Source: an uncultured Campylobacter sp. (lineage in GTDB: Bacteria > Campylobacterota > Campylobacteria > Campylobacterales > Campylobacteraceae). From it: DNA of 13,251 nt. The DNA lies in assembly GCF_938030785.1 (NCBI RefSeq), contig NZ_CALHIK010000163.1:1-13251 (forward strand), written 5' to 3'. The notes beneath the pieces were generated by a model. That model was not told the origin of the DNA. It did not search any database and saw only the letters and a list, made by a program, of their open reading frames with translations. Below are positions 1 through 7,716 of this stretch, piece by piece; positions within the stretch are counted from its first letter, which is position 1, and each line of letters begins with the position of its first letter. Made by a program: the position numbers and the translations under genes.

Positions 1-1176
1 GATCCCGGTATAAGCAAGTTGCAAAGCGAATGCGATAGCAACAATACCTTAGCATGCGTAAATCTCGCCATGGCATACTATTCTGGTGATGGCGTGAAGC
101 AGGATTATGAAAAAGCAAGGGAGCTAAATTCTAAAGCCTGTAGTTTGGGCGACGGCTGGGGTTGCACCACCTTGGGGGCGTCATACGAATACGGCAAGGG
201 CGTAGAACAAGATTATAAAAAAGCAGCTGAACTGTATTCTAAGGCCTGCGACTTAAAAAATAGCATAGCTTGCGGCAATCTGGGTGTTTTATACTACTCA
301 GGCAAAGGAGTAGAGCAAGACGACAAAAAAGCGATCGAAATGCTTTCCAAAGCTTGCAATCTAGGATATAGCGAAGGATGCTATATATTAGGGCTTTGGT
401 ATAACTCAAGAAAAGATGTAGAACAAAACTTCGAAAAAGCTAGCGAATTATATTCTAAAGCTTGTGATTTGGAGCATGGCACAGGATGTAATAATCTTGG
501 ACTCTTATACGCCTCGGGCGAAGGCGTAAAACAAAACTACAAGAAAGCAAGCGAATTGTATTCTAAAGCTTGCGATTTAGAAGTTGCCGAAGGATGTTAC
601 AATCTTGGAGCCTTATACTATTTAGGCGAGGGAGTAAAACAGGACTTCGAAAAAGTAAGAAGCTTATTTTTTCAAGCTTGTAATCTGGGATATGGGTTAG
701 GATGTAATGATCTAGGGGCTTTATATGAAAAACAAGATTATAAAAATGCAAGTGAGTTATATTCTAAAGCTTGTAACTTAGGATATGGCATAGGATGTAC
801 TAATCTTGGAATTTTATATGAACACGGCAAAGGCATAAATCAAAATTATAAAAAAGCGAGCGGGCTATATTCTAAAGCTTGCGACTTAGAACATGACGCA
901 GGATGTAATAATCTAGGAGCTTTATACGGGTCTGGAAAAGGCGTAAAGCAAGATTATAAAAAAGCAAACGAGCTATTTTCGAAGGCTTGTCGCTTGGAAT
1001 TTGCCGACGGCTGCTATAATCTTGGGATTTCATATTTCTATGGTGAAGGCGTAAAACAGGATGCAAGCATCGCAAAAGAATACTTCGGCAAAGCTTGCGA
1101 TTTTGGGCTTCAAGTCGGCTGCGACAACTATAAAAAATTAAACGAGCAAGGTTTTCAACCTATCATAAATTTTTAA
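1..1176 (+). CDS. Sel1-repeat, cysteine-paired (Hcp-like) protein, 5' partial
   Basis: The frame is open back to base 1, and the first possible start (TTG at 19) has no ribosome binding site. The true start and any signal peptide therefore probably lie left of the window. The visible 391 codons are eleven copies of a helix-turn-helix unit of about 36 residues (Sel1/TPR-like). Each copy has the pattern C-x7-C, then NLG.LY..G.GVKQDY.KA..LYSKA; the eleventh is only a half unit before the stop. Paired cysteines seven residues apart are the hallmark of Helicobacter Hcp proteins, which are secreted with one disulfide per repeat, so a periplasmic or exported location is likely. The seventh repeat lacks about five residues in its loop (around 715-745). 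Copies are very similar at DNA level (tattctaaagcttg recurs), implying recent duplication. The gene looks more AT-rich than its neighbours. Family assignment is firm; function is unknown and probably protein-protein binding. Confidence 0.88.
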   Translation, partial: DPGISKLQSECDSNNTLACVNLAMAYYSGDGVKQDYEKARELNSKACSLGDGWGCTTLGASYEYGKGVEQDYKKAAELYSKACDLKNSIACGNLGVLYYSGKGVEQDDKKAIEMLSKACNLGYSEGCYILGLWYNSRKDVEQNFEKASELYSKACDLEHGTGCNNLGLLYASGEGVKQNYKKASELYSKACDLEVAEGCYNLGALYYLGEGVKQDFEKVRSLFFQACNLGYGLGCNDLGALYEKQDYKNASELYSKACNLGYGIGCTNLGILYEHGKGINQNYKKASGLYSKACDLEHDAGCNNLGALYGSGKGVKQDYKKANELFSKACRLEFADGCYNLGISYFYGEGVKQDASIAKEYFGKACDFGLQVGCDNYKKLNEQGFQPIINF

Positions 1177-1212
1177 GCCGCTAGCGAAGTCTGCTTAAAT
1201 TTGCGGCTTAAA
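1172..1212 (+). terminator. Hairpin over the Sel1 gene stop codon, possible terminator
   Basis: TTTAAGCCGC (1172-1181) pairs perfectly with GCGGCTTAAA (1203-1212) around a 21-nt loop. The stem starts inside the stop codon of the Sel1 gene. It is followed by AT-rich sequence but no clean T-run, so it may be a weak terminator or a transcript-end stabiliser. Confidence 0.4.
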
Positions 1213-1493
1213 TTTAAAGGTCTAAATTTAGACTATATCATCCGCAGGGCAACACTAAAAGCGCGGCAAAATGCGCAGGCTTTAAATTTAAGCCCATTCC
1301 GCCGCGGCAGGCGTTACATAAACGCCACGTAAGGGCTACGGTAAAATTTAGTGAGCCGCTCGTTCATAATATTCGCGCCAAAATAAAAGGATATGTTCCG
1401 CGCCGCTGTTGAAATTTCAGATGAGCCGTTAATTCGTCAAGAATTTTAAAATTTTAAGCTCTCTTTTTGCAGGTTAAAATTTCGAGCGAACTA
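1177..1493. other. 317-bp convergent intergenic region rich in small palindromes
   Basis: No credible gene is seen between the two converging stop codons. The region holds several short inverted repeats: the stop-codon hairpin (arms to 1212), a perfect 14-nt palindrome GTCTAAATTTAGAC (1220-1233), a near-palindrome GGC..AAATTT..GCC (1278-1294), and a hairpin GGCGTT-acata-AACGCC (1310-1326). The right part (1440-1490) is A/T-rich with AATTTTAAAATTTT and may hold the terminator of the leftward operon. I see no tRNA-like or conserved RNA fold. Confidence 0.55.
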
Positions 1494-2516
1494 CTAATTC
1501 GTAGCGTTCGCATCGAACTGCAAAAATTTCCTGATCTCCTCCATCGCTTCTTTGTTTGAAAGGGTAAATTTGATCTCGATGCGGCGGCTAGCGTCCTTGT
1601 CCTCGACGCCTCTGCGCATCACGGGCTGCGTGTAGCTGCGACCGCTGGCGATGAGATATTTTTGTAGCCGCTCATCTTTATTCCACGAGTTGATGAAATC
1701 CATCACCGCAAACGCCCTGTTTTGCGAGAGTTCGAGGTTGTACAAATACCCGCCGTCGCTGTCCGTGTGCCCCTCGATGATGATCTGATCTAAATTTTCG
1801 CGAATTTCATCGTTATTCAAAAGCGCGGCAAAATAGCTCTGTAACGTCGAGCGGAGCGTCTCTTTGGCGCCCTCTTTCAGCTCGCTTGAGCCTTTGTCGA
1901 AAAGGATCGACGAGCTTAGCGTCATCGCGCCGCTTTCGTTATCGATGCGGATCTTGCCGCCCAGCTTCTCCTTCAGATCGGCGATGATCTTGACCTTCAT
2001 TCCGGTGAGGTTGCGGATGCGATTTTTCGTGACATTGAGGTCCTGTAAAATTTTATTAAAATCGCTCTCTTTCTGCGTGAGCTGATCGAGCAAAAAGGCG
2101 ATTTTAAGCTCGTTTTGGCTAATCGTAGCGTTGGCATCGTCGCGCGCTTTTTGCAGAAGCAAGTTGATGTCTAAATTCTCTTTTTTCAGCTTCTCCGCCA
2201 TCTCGGTTAGATCTTCGATCTGTATGAAGTAGATGGAATTTTGCTTGCGAAGGTCGGTATTTTCGATGTTCAGCTTCTCAAGCTGGTCGCTAAAAATTTT
2301 ATTCAGCGCCTCAAGCTCGGCGCTTTTTTTCTCCTGGCTTTGCAAGCTCAAAAGCGCGCTTGAAATTTGGCTTTCTTTCTCTTGTAGGTTACTTTGCGTG
2401 AGGAAGTATTTGACGATGATGCCGCCTACTAAAAGCACGAAAACAAAAAGCAGTCCCGCCATCAAATCGGCGTACGCGATCCAAAAGGTCTCTTTTTCTT
2501 CGTTATTCGTTTTCAT
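1494..2516 (-). CDS. MotB/ZorB-like OmpA-domain stator protein (Cj0599 type)
   Basis: This 340-residue inner-membrane protein is the likely plug-and-anchor partner of the upstream MotA-like channel. A short cytoplasmic N-terminus is followed by one membrane helix (about 19-38) opening with WIAYADLM. That matches the MotB proton-channel motif and makes D17 the probable ion-binding aspartate. Residues 41-170 are charged, heptad-like coiled coil. Residues about 195-318 form an OmpA-type peptidoglycan-binding domain with EGHTDSDG (248-255), LSQNRA (263-268) and DASRRIEIKF (308-317). The coiled-coil spacer makes it longer than a minimal MotB. The ATG overlaps the end of the MotA-like gene by 14 bp and has no strong ribosome binding site, so translational coupling is likely. 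From memory it corresponds to C. jejuni Cj0599. Family and topology are clear; the process driven by the complex is not known. MotB of the flagellum is unlikely given the aldolase/PEB4 context. Confidence 0.85.
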   Translation of the reverse strand: MKTNNEEKETFWIAYADLMAGLLFVFVLLVGGIIVKYFLTQSNLQEKESQISSALLSLQSQEKKSAELEALNKIFSDQLEKLNIENTDLRKQNSIYFIQIEDLTEMAEKLKKENLDINLLLQKARDDANATISQNELKIAFLLDQLTQKESDFNKILQDLNVTKNRIRNLTGMKVKIIADLKEKLGGKIRIDNESGAMTLSSSILFDKGSSELKEGAKETLRSTLQSYFAALLNNDEIRENLDQIIIEGHTDSDGGYLYNLELSQNRAFAVMDFINSWNKDERLQKYLIASGRSYTQPVMRRGVEDKDASRRIEIKFTLSNKEAMEEIRKFLQFDANATN

Positions 2517-3792
2517 CTAAAAGTGCTTTTTCATCGATGCTCGCAAGCGTTTTGCGAAGCTCTTCGATTATGTCTGCGTTGCCGCTTTGATCCAAATTTG
2601 CACCGCCGAGTAACGTCTTCAGATCGGCGCTAAATTCTTTAAAGCTAGAATTTAGGCTCGCTATGGAGGCGCTTTGCTGCTTTAACATCTCGCCGCTAAA
2701 GCTCTGCAAGCAGGCGGTTAAATTTTTGATCTGCGCGGTTAGAGAGTTTGTCGCGAACTCGATCTTATCGTCGTTTTGCTCTAAAATTTCAGATTGTTTC
2801 AAATACTGCGCGGAAATCCCATTTTGAATCTCCACGAGGCTTGCGGATACGGACTTAAGCGCGGATAAAATTTGAGCAAAGCTCTTATCCATTTCGCCGC
2901 GAGAGAGGTTGGCGCTTAAGATCATCTCGTTAGCCTTCTCAAGCCCCTCTTGCGTAAGCGCAAAGCTGCGCTTCTCGGCCTCCATCACGTTTTCAAACGC
3001 AGCTATTTTTTCGCTAATTAAGCGGTTTAGCCCGTCCGAAAAGCTTGTCGAAGCCATAGCCGCGAACGAGCGCGAAATATCTGCGTTTGCGCTTAAAATT
3101 TCGCTCAGATAGCCCTGCGTGATCTCGTCTTTGTTCCAGAAAAAATTTTTAGTGGAATTTTTGTATTTGATCAGCAGGCGTTCATATTTGCTGATGCCCT
3201 TTTTCTCAAAATATATCCACCAAAGCGCCAAAAAAATTCCATAGATCGAGACATAAAACGCCGTGCCTACGCCGCCTAGAAGCTGCGCGATCTCGGTTTC
3301 GAGCCCGTCGATATTGCTTGAAGAAAAATGCGGCATCGAAATCGCAATCGAGATGAAGGTGCCTAAAATTCCAAGCATCGGAAAGACGGCCGCTGCGACG
3401 GAAGCGTAGTTTTGATTGCGCAGCGAGTAGCCGTACTCATCGACGAAAAGATCAAATTTAGCGTCCGATTTCTTTTTGCCGCCGATGCTTAGGAGGTTGG
3501 CGACGATGTAGTTTTTTAGCTCGGATTTAAAATCGTCGATATTGTTTTCAAAATTTGAGCAGCCGTATTCGGCGTTGTGGCGGGCTAAAACCAGCGCTAT
3601 GATGAGCAAAACCGCAAGCATTAGAATCGAGTGCGTCTCGACCTTCAGTCCGATGAGCCCCAAATAACCCAGCAAAAACACCACAAAAATGGCTATCGGA
3701 AGCGCTGTGATTTTGAAAAAGACGCCCGCTAGCGAGCGCTCCCTCGCTTCGGGCAGCGTGATATCCAATACTTCGTTATTCGAGTGCTCCAT
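2503..3792 (-). CDS. MotA/TolQ/ExbB-family (ZorA-like) channel protein with long helical tail
   Basis: The 429-residue product has four likely membrane helices at about 25-49, 55-71, 129-152 and 170-195. The last two carry the family signature: PMLGILGTFISIAISM, then LLGGVGTAFYVSIYG. They would form the ion channel with the aspartate of the OmpA-domain partner. Residues 196-429 form a long cytoplasmic helical, coiled-coil-prone tail rich in A, S, E and K. That is unlike ExbB or TolQ, but resembles the extended tail of ZorA in Zorya anti-phage motors. The start ATG is one base after the aldolase stop, and its ribosome binding site (AGGA) lies inside the last aldolase codons. From memory it corresponds to C. 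jejuni Cj0598. The conserved housekeeping neighbourhood and the absence of zorC/zorD/zorE argue against a complete Zorya system. It is better read as an uncharacterised stator-type motor. Confidence 0.83.
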   Translation of the reverse strand: MEHSNNEVLDITLPEARERSLAGVFFKITALPIAIFVVFLLGYLGLIGLKVETHSILMLAVLLIIALVLARHNAEYGCSNFENNIDDFKSELKNYIVANLLSIGGKKKSDAKFDLFVDEYGYSLRNQNYASVAAAVFPMLGILGTFISIAISMPHFSSSNIDGLETEIAQLLGGVGTAFYVSIYGIFLALWWIYFEKKGISKYERLLIKYKNSTKNFFWNKDEITQGYLSEILSANADISRSFAAMASTSFSDGLNRLISEKIAAFENVMEAEKRSFALTQEGLEKANEMILSANLSRGEMDKSFAQILSALKSVSASLVEIQNGISAQYLKQSEILEQNDDKIEFATNSLTAQIKNLTACLQSFSGEMLKQQSASIASLNSSFKEFSADLKTLLGGANLDQSGNADIIEELRKTLASIDEKALLDENE

Positions 3793-3793
3793 C

Positions 3794-4858
3794 TTAGTTC
3801 CTGTTTAAGCAATTTAAATTTTCAAATGCGACTTGCAAACGGCGCGTCATGCTCTGTTCACCCGCCCTCAGCCATTTGCGCGGATCGTAAAATTTCTTAT
3901 TCGGCTTGTCCTCGCCCTGCGGGTTTCCGATTTGGCCTTGTAGATACGCCCTATTTTCGGCCTCGTATCCGCGCACGCCGTCCCAAAACGCCCACTGCGT
4001 GTCGGTGTCGATATTCATCTTTACCACGCCGTAGCTCACAGCCGCCTTGATATCGGAGGTATCGCTGCCGCTGCCGCCGTGAAAGACGAAATTTACGGGC
4101 TTTTCGGATTGTAGATTAAATTTTTCGCGCACGAATTTTTGAGAATTTTTTAGAATTTCGGGTCGCAGCACGACGTTGCCCGGCTTATACACGCCGTGGA
4201 CGTTGCCAAAGCTTGCTGCGATGCTAAATCTATCGCTGATTTTGCTTAGCCGCTCGTAGGCGAGTGCGACATCTGCGGGCTGGGTGTAAAGAAGCGTGTT
4301 ATCGACGCCGGTATTATCGACGCCGTCCTCTTCGCCGCCCGTGACGCCAAGCTCGATCTCAAGCGAAATTCCAAGATCGCTTAAAATTTCCAAATACTTC
4401 TCGCAGGTGGCTAAATTTAACTCCAAATCATCCTCGCTAAGATCGAGCATGTGCGAGCTAAATAGCGGCGCACCGTGAGCTTTTTTATTCGCGGCATTAG
4501 CCTTAATGAGCTCGTCGATCCACGGAAGTAGCTTCCTTGCGGCGTGATCGGTATGTAAAATCACCGCGACGCCGTAATGGGCTGCCAGAGCATGCACCTG
4601 GCGCGCGCCTGCGATAGCGCCCAATACCGCGGCATTTGGGCAGGCAGCACCTGCATAAAACGCCGCGCCGCCGTTGCTAAACTGAATTATTACGGGCGAA
4701 TTTGCGATTTTAGCGCTTTCTAAAACGGCGTTTATGGAGTTGCTCCCCACTACGTTTACCGCAGGGATCGCAAAGCCCTGCTGCTTCGCATACGCATAAA
4801 CCTTACTTACGTCATCGCCGCTTAAAACGCCCGGTTTTACTATATCTAAAACGCCCAT
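3794..4858 (-). CDS. fba: Fructose-1,6-bisphosphate aldolase, class II
   Basis: This is a zinc-dependent cytoplasmic enzyme that interconverts fructose-1,6-bisphosphate with dihydroxyacetone phosphate and glyceraldehyde-3-phosphate. Campylobacter mostly lacks phosphofructokinase, so the gluconeogenic direction is likely to dominate. At 354 residues it has the usual length of the class IIA (E. coli FbaA) family. Visible motifs are HTDHA (102-106, catalytic Asp104 and zinc ligand His105), LEIELGVTGGEEDG (166-179), FGNVHGVYKPG (zinc ligand His221), FHGGSGS (His260) and MNIDTDTQ (281-288). All expected active-site residues are present. The start ATG is preceded by AGGAG seven bases upstream. It sits 16 bp after the PEB4 stop and shares that transcript. 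Identification is secure. Confidence 0.97.
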   Translation of the reverse strand: MGVLDIVKPGVLSGDDVSKVYAYAKQQGFAIPAVNVVGSNSINAVLESAKIANSPVIIQFSNGGAAFYAGAACPNAAVLGAIAGARQVHALAAHYGVAVILHTDHAARKLLPWIDELIKANAANKKAHGAPLFSSHMLDLSEDDLELNLATCEKYLEILSDLGISLEIELGVTGGEEDGVDNTGVDNTLLYTQPADVALAYERLSKISDRFSIAASFGNVHGVYKPGNVVLRPEILKNSQKFVREKFNLQSEKPVNFVFHGGSGSDTSDIKAAVSYGVVKMNIDTDTQWAFWDGVRGYEAENRAYLQGQIGNPQGEDKPNKKFYDPRKWLRAGEQSMTRRLQVAFENLNCLNRN

Positions 4859-4874
4859 CTTTCGCTCCTAAATT

Positions 4875-5684
4875 TTATTTATATTCGATTGTAGCGCTCT
4901 TGCGAAGCTCTTCAGCCTTTTGATCTACCATTTTAGCGGCTTTTTGCTGCCTTAAAATGCGCTCGATATAGCTTCTGATCTCATCCAAGCTGAGCTGCTT
5001 TTTAGCCTGTGCGCCCTCTTTTAAGATGACGTGATAGCCAAGACCGCTTATTATAGCCTTTGGAGTGATCTGTCCATCTTTCAGTTTCGAGACCGCATCG
5101 GCAACCGGCTTAACCTGATCGCTCGGTATCCAACCTAGCTCGCCGCCGCTTTGTTTAGCCTGCGGATCGATCGATTTGGCTTTTGCAAGATCGGCAAATT
5201 TAACGTTCATCGCGCTACCGTTTAAGCCCTTTAGCTCCTTGATTACGGCATTTGCCTCGGCTTCTGTTTTAAGCACGATCTGGCTAATCTTTATCTTTGC
5301 GGGCTCCATAAATTTAGCTTTATTTTTATTGTAAAAATCGCTAACCTCTTTCTCGTCCAGTTTGATATTGCTCGCCTCTTTTGCCTGCCAAACGCGAAGC
5401 GCGAGGTTATCTTTTACGACCTCAAGCTCCTTTTTATACATATCATCGTCCATTACACCCGATTTTTTCGCCTCGTCGATTAGTAGCTGAAGCTCGATAC
5501 CTTTGTCGATCAGCTCCTTTTTTTGAGTCGGCGGAAGAGCGTCGATATTTACGTTCCCAAGCCCGCTAAGAAGCGGCGCAAGCTCTTTTTCGGTGATATC
5601 TTTGCCGTTTGCGGTTGCGTAAACGGTAGCATTTAGGCTCATAGCCACAGCCAAACTAAGTGTCGAAAATATAAGTTTTCTCAT
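4875..5684 (-). CDS. peb4: PEB4-like periplasmic chaperone and peptidyl-prolyl isomerase
   Basis: The 269-residue product has a signal peptide at about 1-22 (MRKLIF, hydrophobic core, A-x-A-like cleavage region). A SurA-like N-terminal chaperone part (about 25-125) follows, then a parvulin domain (about 130-223) with MEPAKIKISQIVLKT, SGGELGWIP (179-187) and GLGYHVIL (214-221), and a helical C-terminus ending in IEYK. This is the architecture of C. jejuni PEB4/CBF2 (Cj0596), known as a periplasmic chaperone affecting outer-membrane protein assembly and adhesion. It is first in the leftward operon. The ATG has AAGGA at good spacing, and a well-formed promoter lies 30-55 bases upstream. The name cbf2 is also in use. 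Confidence 0.94.
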   Translation of the reverse strand: MRKLIFSTLSLAVAMSLNATVYATANGKDITEKELAPLLSGLGNVNIDALPPTQKKELIDKGIELQLLIDEAKKSGVMDDDMYKKELEVVKDNLALRVWQAKEASNIKLDEKEVSDFYNKNKAKFMEPAKIKISQIVLKTEAEANAVIKELKGLNGSAMNVKFADLAKAKSIDPQAKQSGGELGWIPSDQVKPVADAVSKLKDGQITPKAIISGLGYHVILKEGAQAKKQLSLDEIRSYIERILRQQKAAKMVDQKAEELRKSATIEYK

Positions 5685-5712
5685 TGTTTTTCCTTTAAAA
5701 AATTTAGCAAAA

Positions 5713-5740
5713 ATTATAACTCAAAGTAGTTAACATTCAA
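5713..5740 (-). promoter_or_regulatory. Promoter of the peb4-fba-stator operon
   Basis: On the minus strand TTGAAT (5735-5740) is followed after 16 bp by TATAAT (5713-5718), a near-consensus sigma70 promoter. Transcription would start near 5706, giving a leader of about 20 nt that contains the AAAGGA ribosome binding site of peb4. Confidence 0.72.
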
Positions 5741-5762
5741 TTCGCTTTTACGAAAATTGCGG

Positions 5763-5768
5763 TAGAAT
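5763..5768 (+). promoter_or_regulatory. -10 element for nth, possibly a leaderless transcript
   Basis: TAGAAT at 5763-5768 ends seven bases before the nth ATG, so transcription would begin at or next to the start codon. No Shine-Dalgarno sequence is visible in the 20 bases before that ATG. The element lies between GCGG (5759-5762) and CCGC (5770-5773), a small inverted repeat. There is no good -35, which is common in Campylobacter promoters. Confidence 0.4.
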
Positions 5769-5775
5769 TCCGCCT

Positions 5776-6411
5776 ATGAGAAGTAAAAAAGATATTTTAG
5801 AGATAAAAAAGAGAATTTTACAAAACTTCGCAGAAGAGCGCAGCGAGCTGAAATTTAAAGACAACTATCAGCTTTTGGTCTGCGTGATGCTTAGCGCGCA
5901 GTGCACCGACAAGCGGGTAAATTTGATCACGCCGCGCTTTTTTGCGGAATTCCCGAGCGTTGCAGAGCTTGCAAAGGCCAATCTGGCAAGCGTTAAACTG
6001 CTAATCAGCTCGTGCAATTTCTACAACAACAAAGCGGTAAATTTGATCAAAATGGCGCAGGCGGTGGTTCGCGACTTTGACGGCGTCATTCCTCTGGATG
6101 AAGCGGGACTAAAATCTCTTGCGGGCGTGGGTCAAAAGACCGCTCACGTCGTGCTTTTAGAGGGCGCGGGCGCAAACGTGATGGCGGTGGATACGCACGT
6201 ATTTCGCGTCGCGCATCGCCTGGGGCTGAGCCGTGCAAAGACGCCCGAGCTTACGGAGCGCGATCTTAGCGAGGCTTTTAAGACGGATCTCGGCAAGCTG
6301 CACCAAGGCATGGTGCTTTTCGGCCGCTACACCTGTAAAGCGATAAAGCCAAACTGCAAAGAGTGCTTTTTAAACGAGCTGTGCAGCAGCAAGGATAAGA
6401 ATTTTCCGTAA
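5776..6411 (+). CDS. nth: Endonuclease III, DNA base-excision repair
   Basis: This 211-residue DNA glycosylase/AP lyase removes oxidised pyrimidines. The helix-hairpin-helix LKSLAGVGQKTAHVV (112-126) contains the catalytic Lys121. The catalytic Asp is D139 in MAVDTHVFRV. The [4Fe-4S] cluster ligands C187, C194, C197 and C203 show the exact C-x6-C-x2-C-x5-C spacing of the family. LLVCVMLSAQCTD near residue 33-45 is also typical. Length is normal and all key residues are present. It is divergent from peb4, as in C. jejuni (Cj0595c). The ATG start is supported because the next Met is at residue 38, inside a conserved motif. The lack of a ribosome binding site and the close -10 suggest leaderless expression. 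Confidence 0.96.
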   Translation: MRSKKDILEIKKRILQNFAEERSELKFKDNYQLLVCVMLSAQCTDKRVNLITPRFFAEFPSVAELAKANLASVKLLISSCNFYNNKAVNLIKMAQAVVRDFDGVIPLDEAGLKSLAGVGQKTAHVVLLEGAGANVMAVDTHVFRVAHRLGLSRAKTPELTERDLSEAFKTDLGKLHQGMVLFGRYTCKAIKPNCKECFLNELCSSKDKNFP

Positions 6412-6428
6412 AATTTTAGCCTGCAAAT

Positions 6429-6495
6429 GCGGGTTTAAATTTACGGACTTAAATTTGACGGAATTTTAAAATTTTGACACCTTGCTTAAACCCGC
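6429..6495. terminator. Long-range inverted repeat between converging genes
   Basis: GCGGGTTTAA (6429-6438) and TTAAACCCGC (6486-6495) are perfect 10-base arms separated by 47 nt, in the 196-bp gap between nth and the converging bactofilin-like gene. The interior holds further AT palindromes (AATTTTAAAATT). It could be a bidirectional terminator, but the loop is large and there is no clear T-run, so this is tentative. Confidence 0.3.
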
Positions 6496-6607
6496 TCTAC
6501 GGCAGACGTTCGGCTTATTATGGCGCGGAAAATTTAGATTGAAATTTTATAAACGCCTCTTTTGATTTTTATCTTTTAGAAAAATTTAAAATTTTGCTTT
6601 TTGGAGC

Positions 6608-7657
6608 TTACTGTTTTGCCAGCCAAGCCCGGTATCCTTCGCTTTTAATCACGTCCGCGATGCTTTTTGCCATCTCCTGCGGCAAAAATTCGGACTTTTT
6701 ATCGATGACGGACACTAGCGCGTAAGTGCTATCGTAATCTTGCAGCTCCAAGCCCGCGCGCACCAGCGTTTCGTATAAAAACGGCTCGTCTTTTTCGATG
6801 CTTACCGCATCATCGTTTAAAAATTCATAGATGAACGCAAGCTGTTTTTTATCGCCGATTTTTAAAAAATAATCGGCTAAATTCGTCGCACTCTTAATGA
6901 TGATTTTGCGTAGCTCGTCTATCTGCTGCGCAGAGTAACGCTGGGTAATCAGCCGCCAATTTTCCGCCATTCTCGCCGCAATGATAGACAGCTTGAAAGC
7001 TCTGCCGCCATAAGCGTATTTTTCGCTTTCATCGCCGATTTTTTCTATGGCCTCAAATTCGCTCACCATATACTCGTATAGCTCCTCATCGCTGCCGCTG
7101 AAATTTTCTAAATATATCGTCTCGGCAATGGTTTCGGAATTTTTGGGCAGATCGCCTGTATCTTCGGGCTCCTGCTCTTCATTTTCTTCGTCCCAGGCGG
7201 CTTTTCTAGCCTCAAAAGTTTTAAAGTCCACCAGCGGATTAACGCCCTTTTTTACGAATTTAAAAAAGGCAGAAATATCGATCTGATACTCATCTTCGCA
7301 AATTCCATCCTTAAACATCAGCTCGCAATCTTCAAAAAATTCCCAACCATCAAGCGCGCCCAGGTAGCTTTGCCCAATCCGTCCGTCTAGGATATAGACG
7401 CATTCGCTAGCGCTATGATCAGGCATCGCGTGGTCGTTTGAGACGATATACGGCGCTTGCGTTTTTCCAAAAACCTGCAACATTCCGTCGTTGTATTCGT
7501 CGCTTATGCCCCAAAGCGCCGTTAGATTGCCGCCGATTGCGATAACGCCGTCCTGCGAATGCAGATAACTACACGTCGTATCTTTAGCGACTTGCAAAAA
7601 CAGATAATCATCATCGATGATATCGCCGCCAGTGGATAAATTTCCGTTAACAAACAT
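6608..7657 (-). CDS. C-terminal part of the frameshifted bactofilin-like protein
   Basis: These 349 codons continue a protein whose N-terminus lies in another frame upstream. The first residues (MFVNGNLSTGGDIIDDD) and the next about 100 show repeating strand-turn units such as VIAIGGNLTAL and LQVFGKTQAPYIVSNDH. These look like a right-handed beta-solenoid of the bactofilin / polymer-forming cytoskeletal kind. A very acidic linker (around residues 155-170) leads to an alpha-helical C-terminal domain of about 150 residues that I do not recognise. No ribosome binding site precedes the ATG at 7657. The same frame is open for 22 codons further upstream (..TINSAWLEDKFSEAGG..), so this ATG is not a natural start. 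The solenoid reading is an inference from the repeat pattern. Confidence 0.6.
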   Translation of the reverse strand: MFVNGNLSTGGDIIDDDYLFLQVAKDTTCSYLHSQDGVIAIGGNLTALWGISDEYNDGMLQVFGKTQAPYIVSNDHAMPDHSASECVYILDGRIGQSYLGALDGWEFFEDCELMFKDGICEDEYQIDISAFFKFVKKGVNPLVDFKTFEARKAAWDEENEEQEPEDTGDLPKNSETIAETIYLENFSGSDEELYEYMVSEFEAIEKIGDESEKYAYGGRAFKLSIIAARMAENWRLITQRYSAQQIDELRKIIIKSATNLADYFLKIGDKKQLAFIYEFLNDDAVSIEKDEPFLYETLVRAGLELQDYDSTYALVSVIDKKSEFLPQEMAKSIADVIKSEGYRAWLAKQ

Positions 7658-7716
7658 CGCTCGTGCGTTATTTTTACCGCCCGCTTCGCTAAATTTATCC
7701 TCAAGCCAAGCGGAAT

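Noticed and set aside
440..1000. CRISPR-like regularly spaced repeats
   Set aside because: The period of about 108 bp matches 36-residue Sel1 repeats in an open reading frame. There are no unique spacers between identical short repeats.
1494..3792. A Zorya anti-phage defence system
   Set aside because: Only ZorA/ZorB-like components are present. There is no ZorC, ZorD or ZorE, and the genes lie in a housekeeping operon rather than a defence island.
3784..4050. Plus-strand open frame over the aldolase 3' end
   Set aside because: It is antisense to a fully conserved aldolase and has low-complexity R/P/S-rich composition typical of shadow frames.
7522..7704. A separate 60-residue minus-strand protein
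   Set aside because: It is the out-of-frame continuation of the N-terminal frame past the frameshift, shadowing the real solenoid coding sequence.
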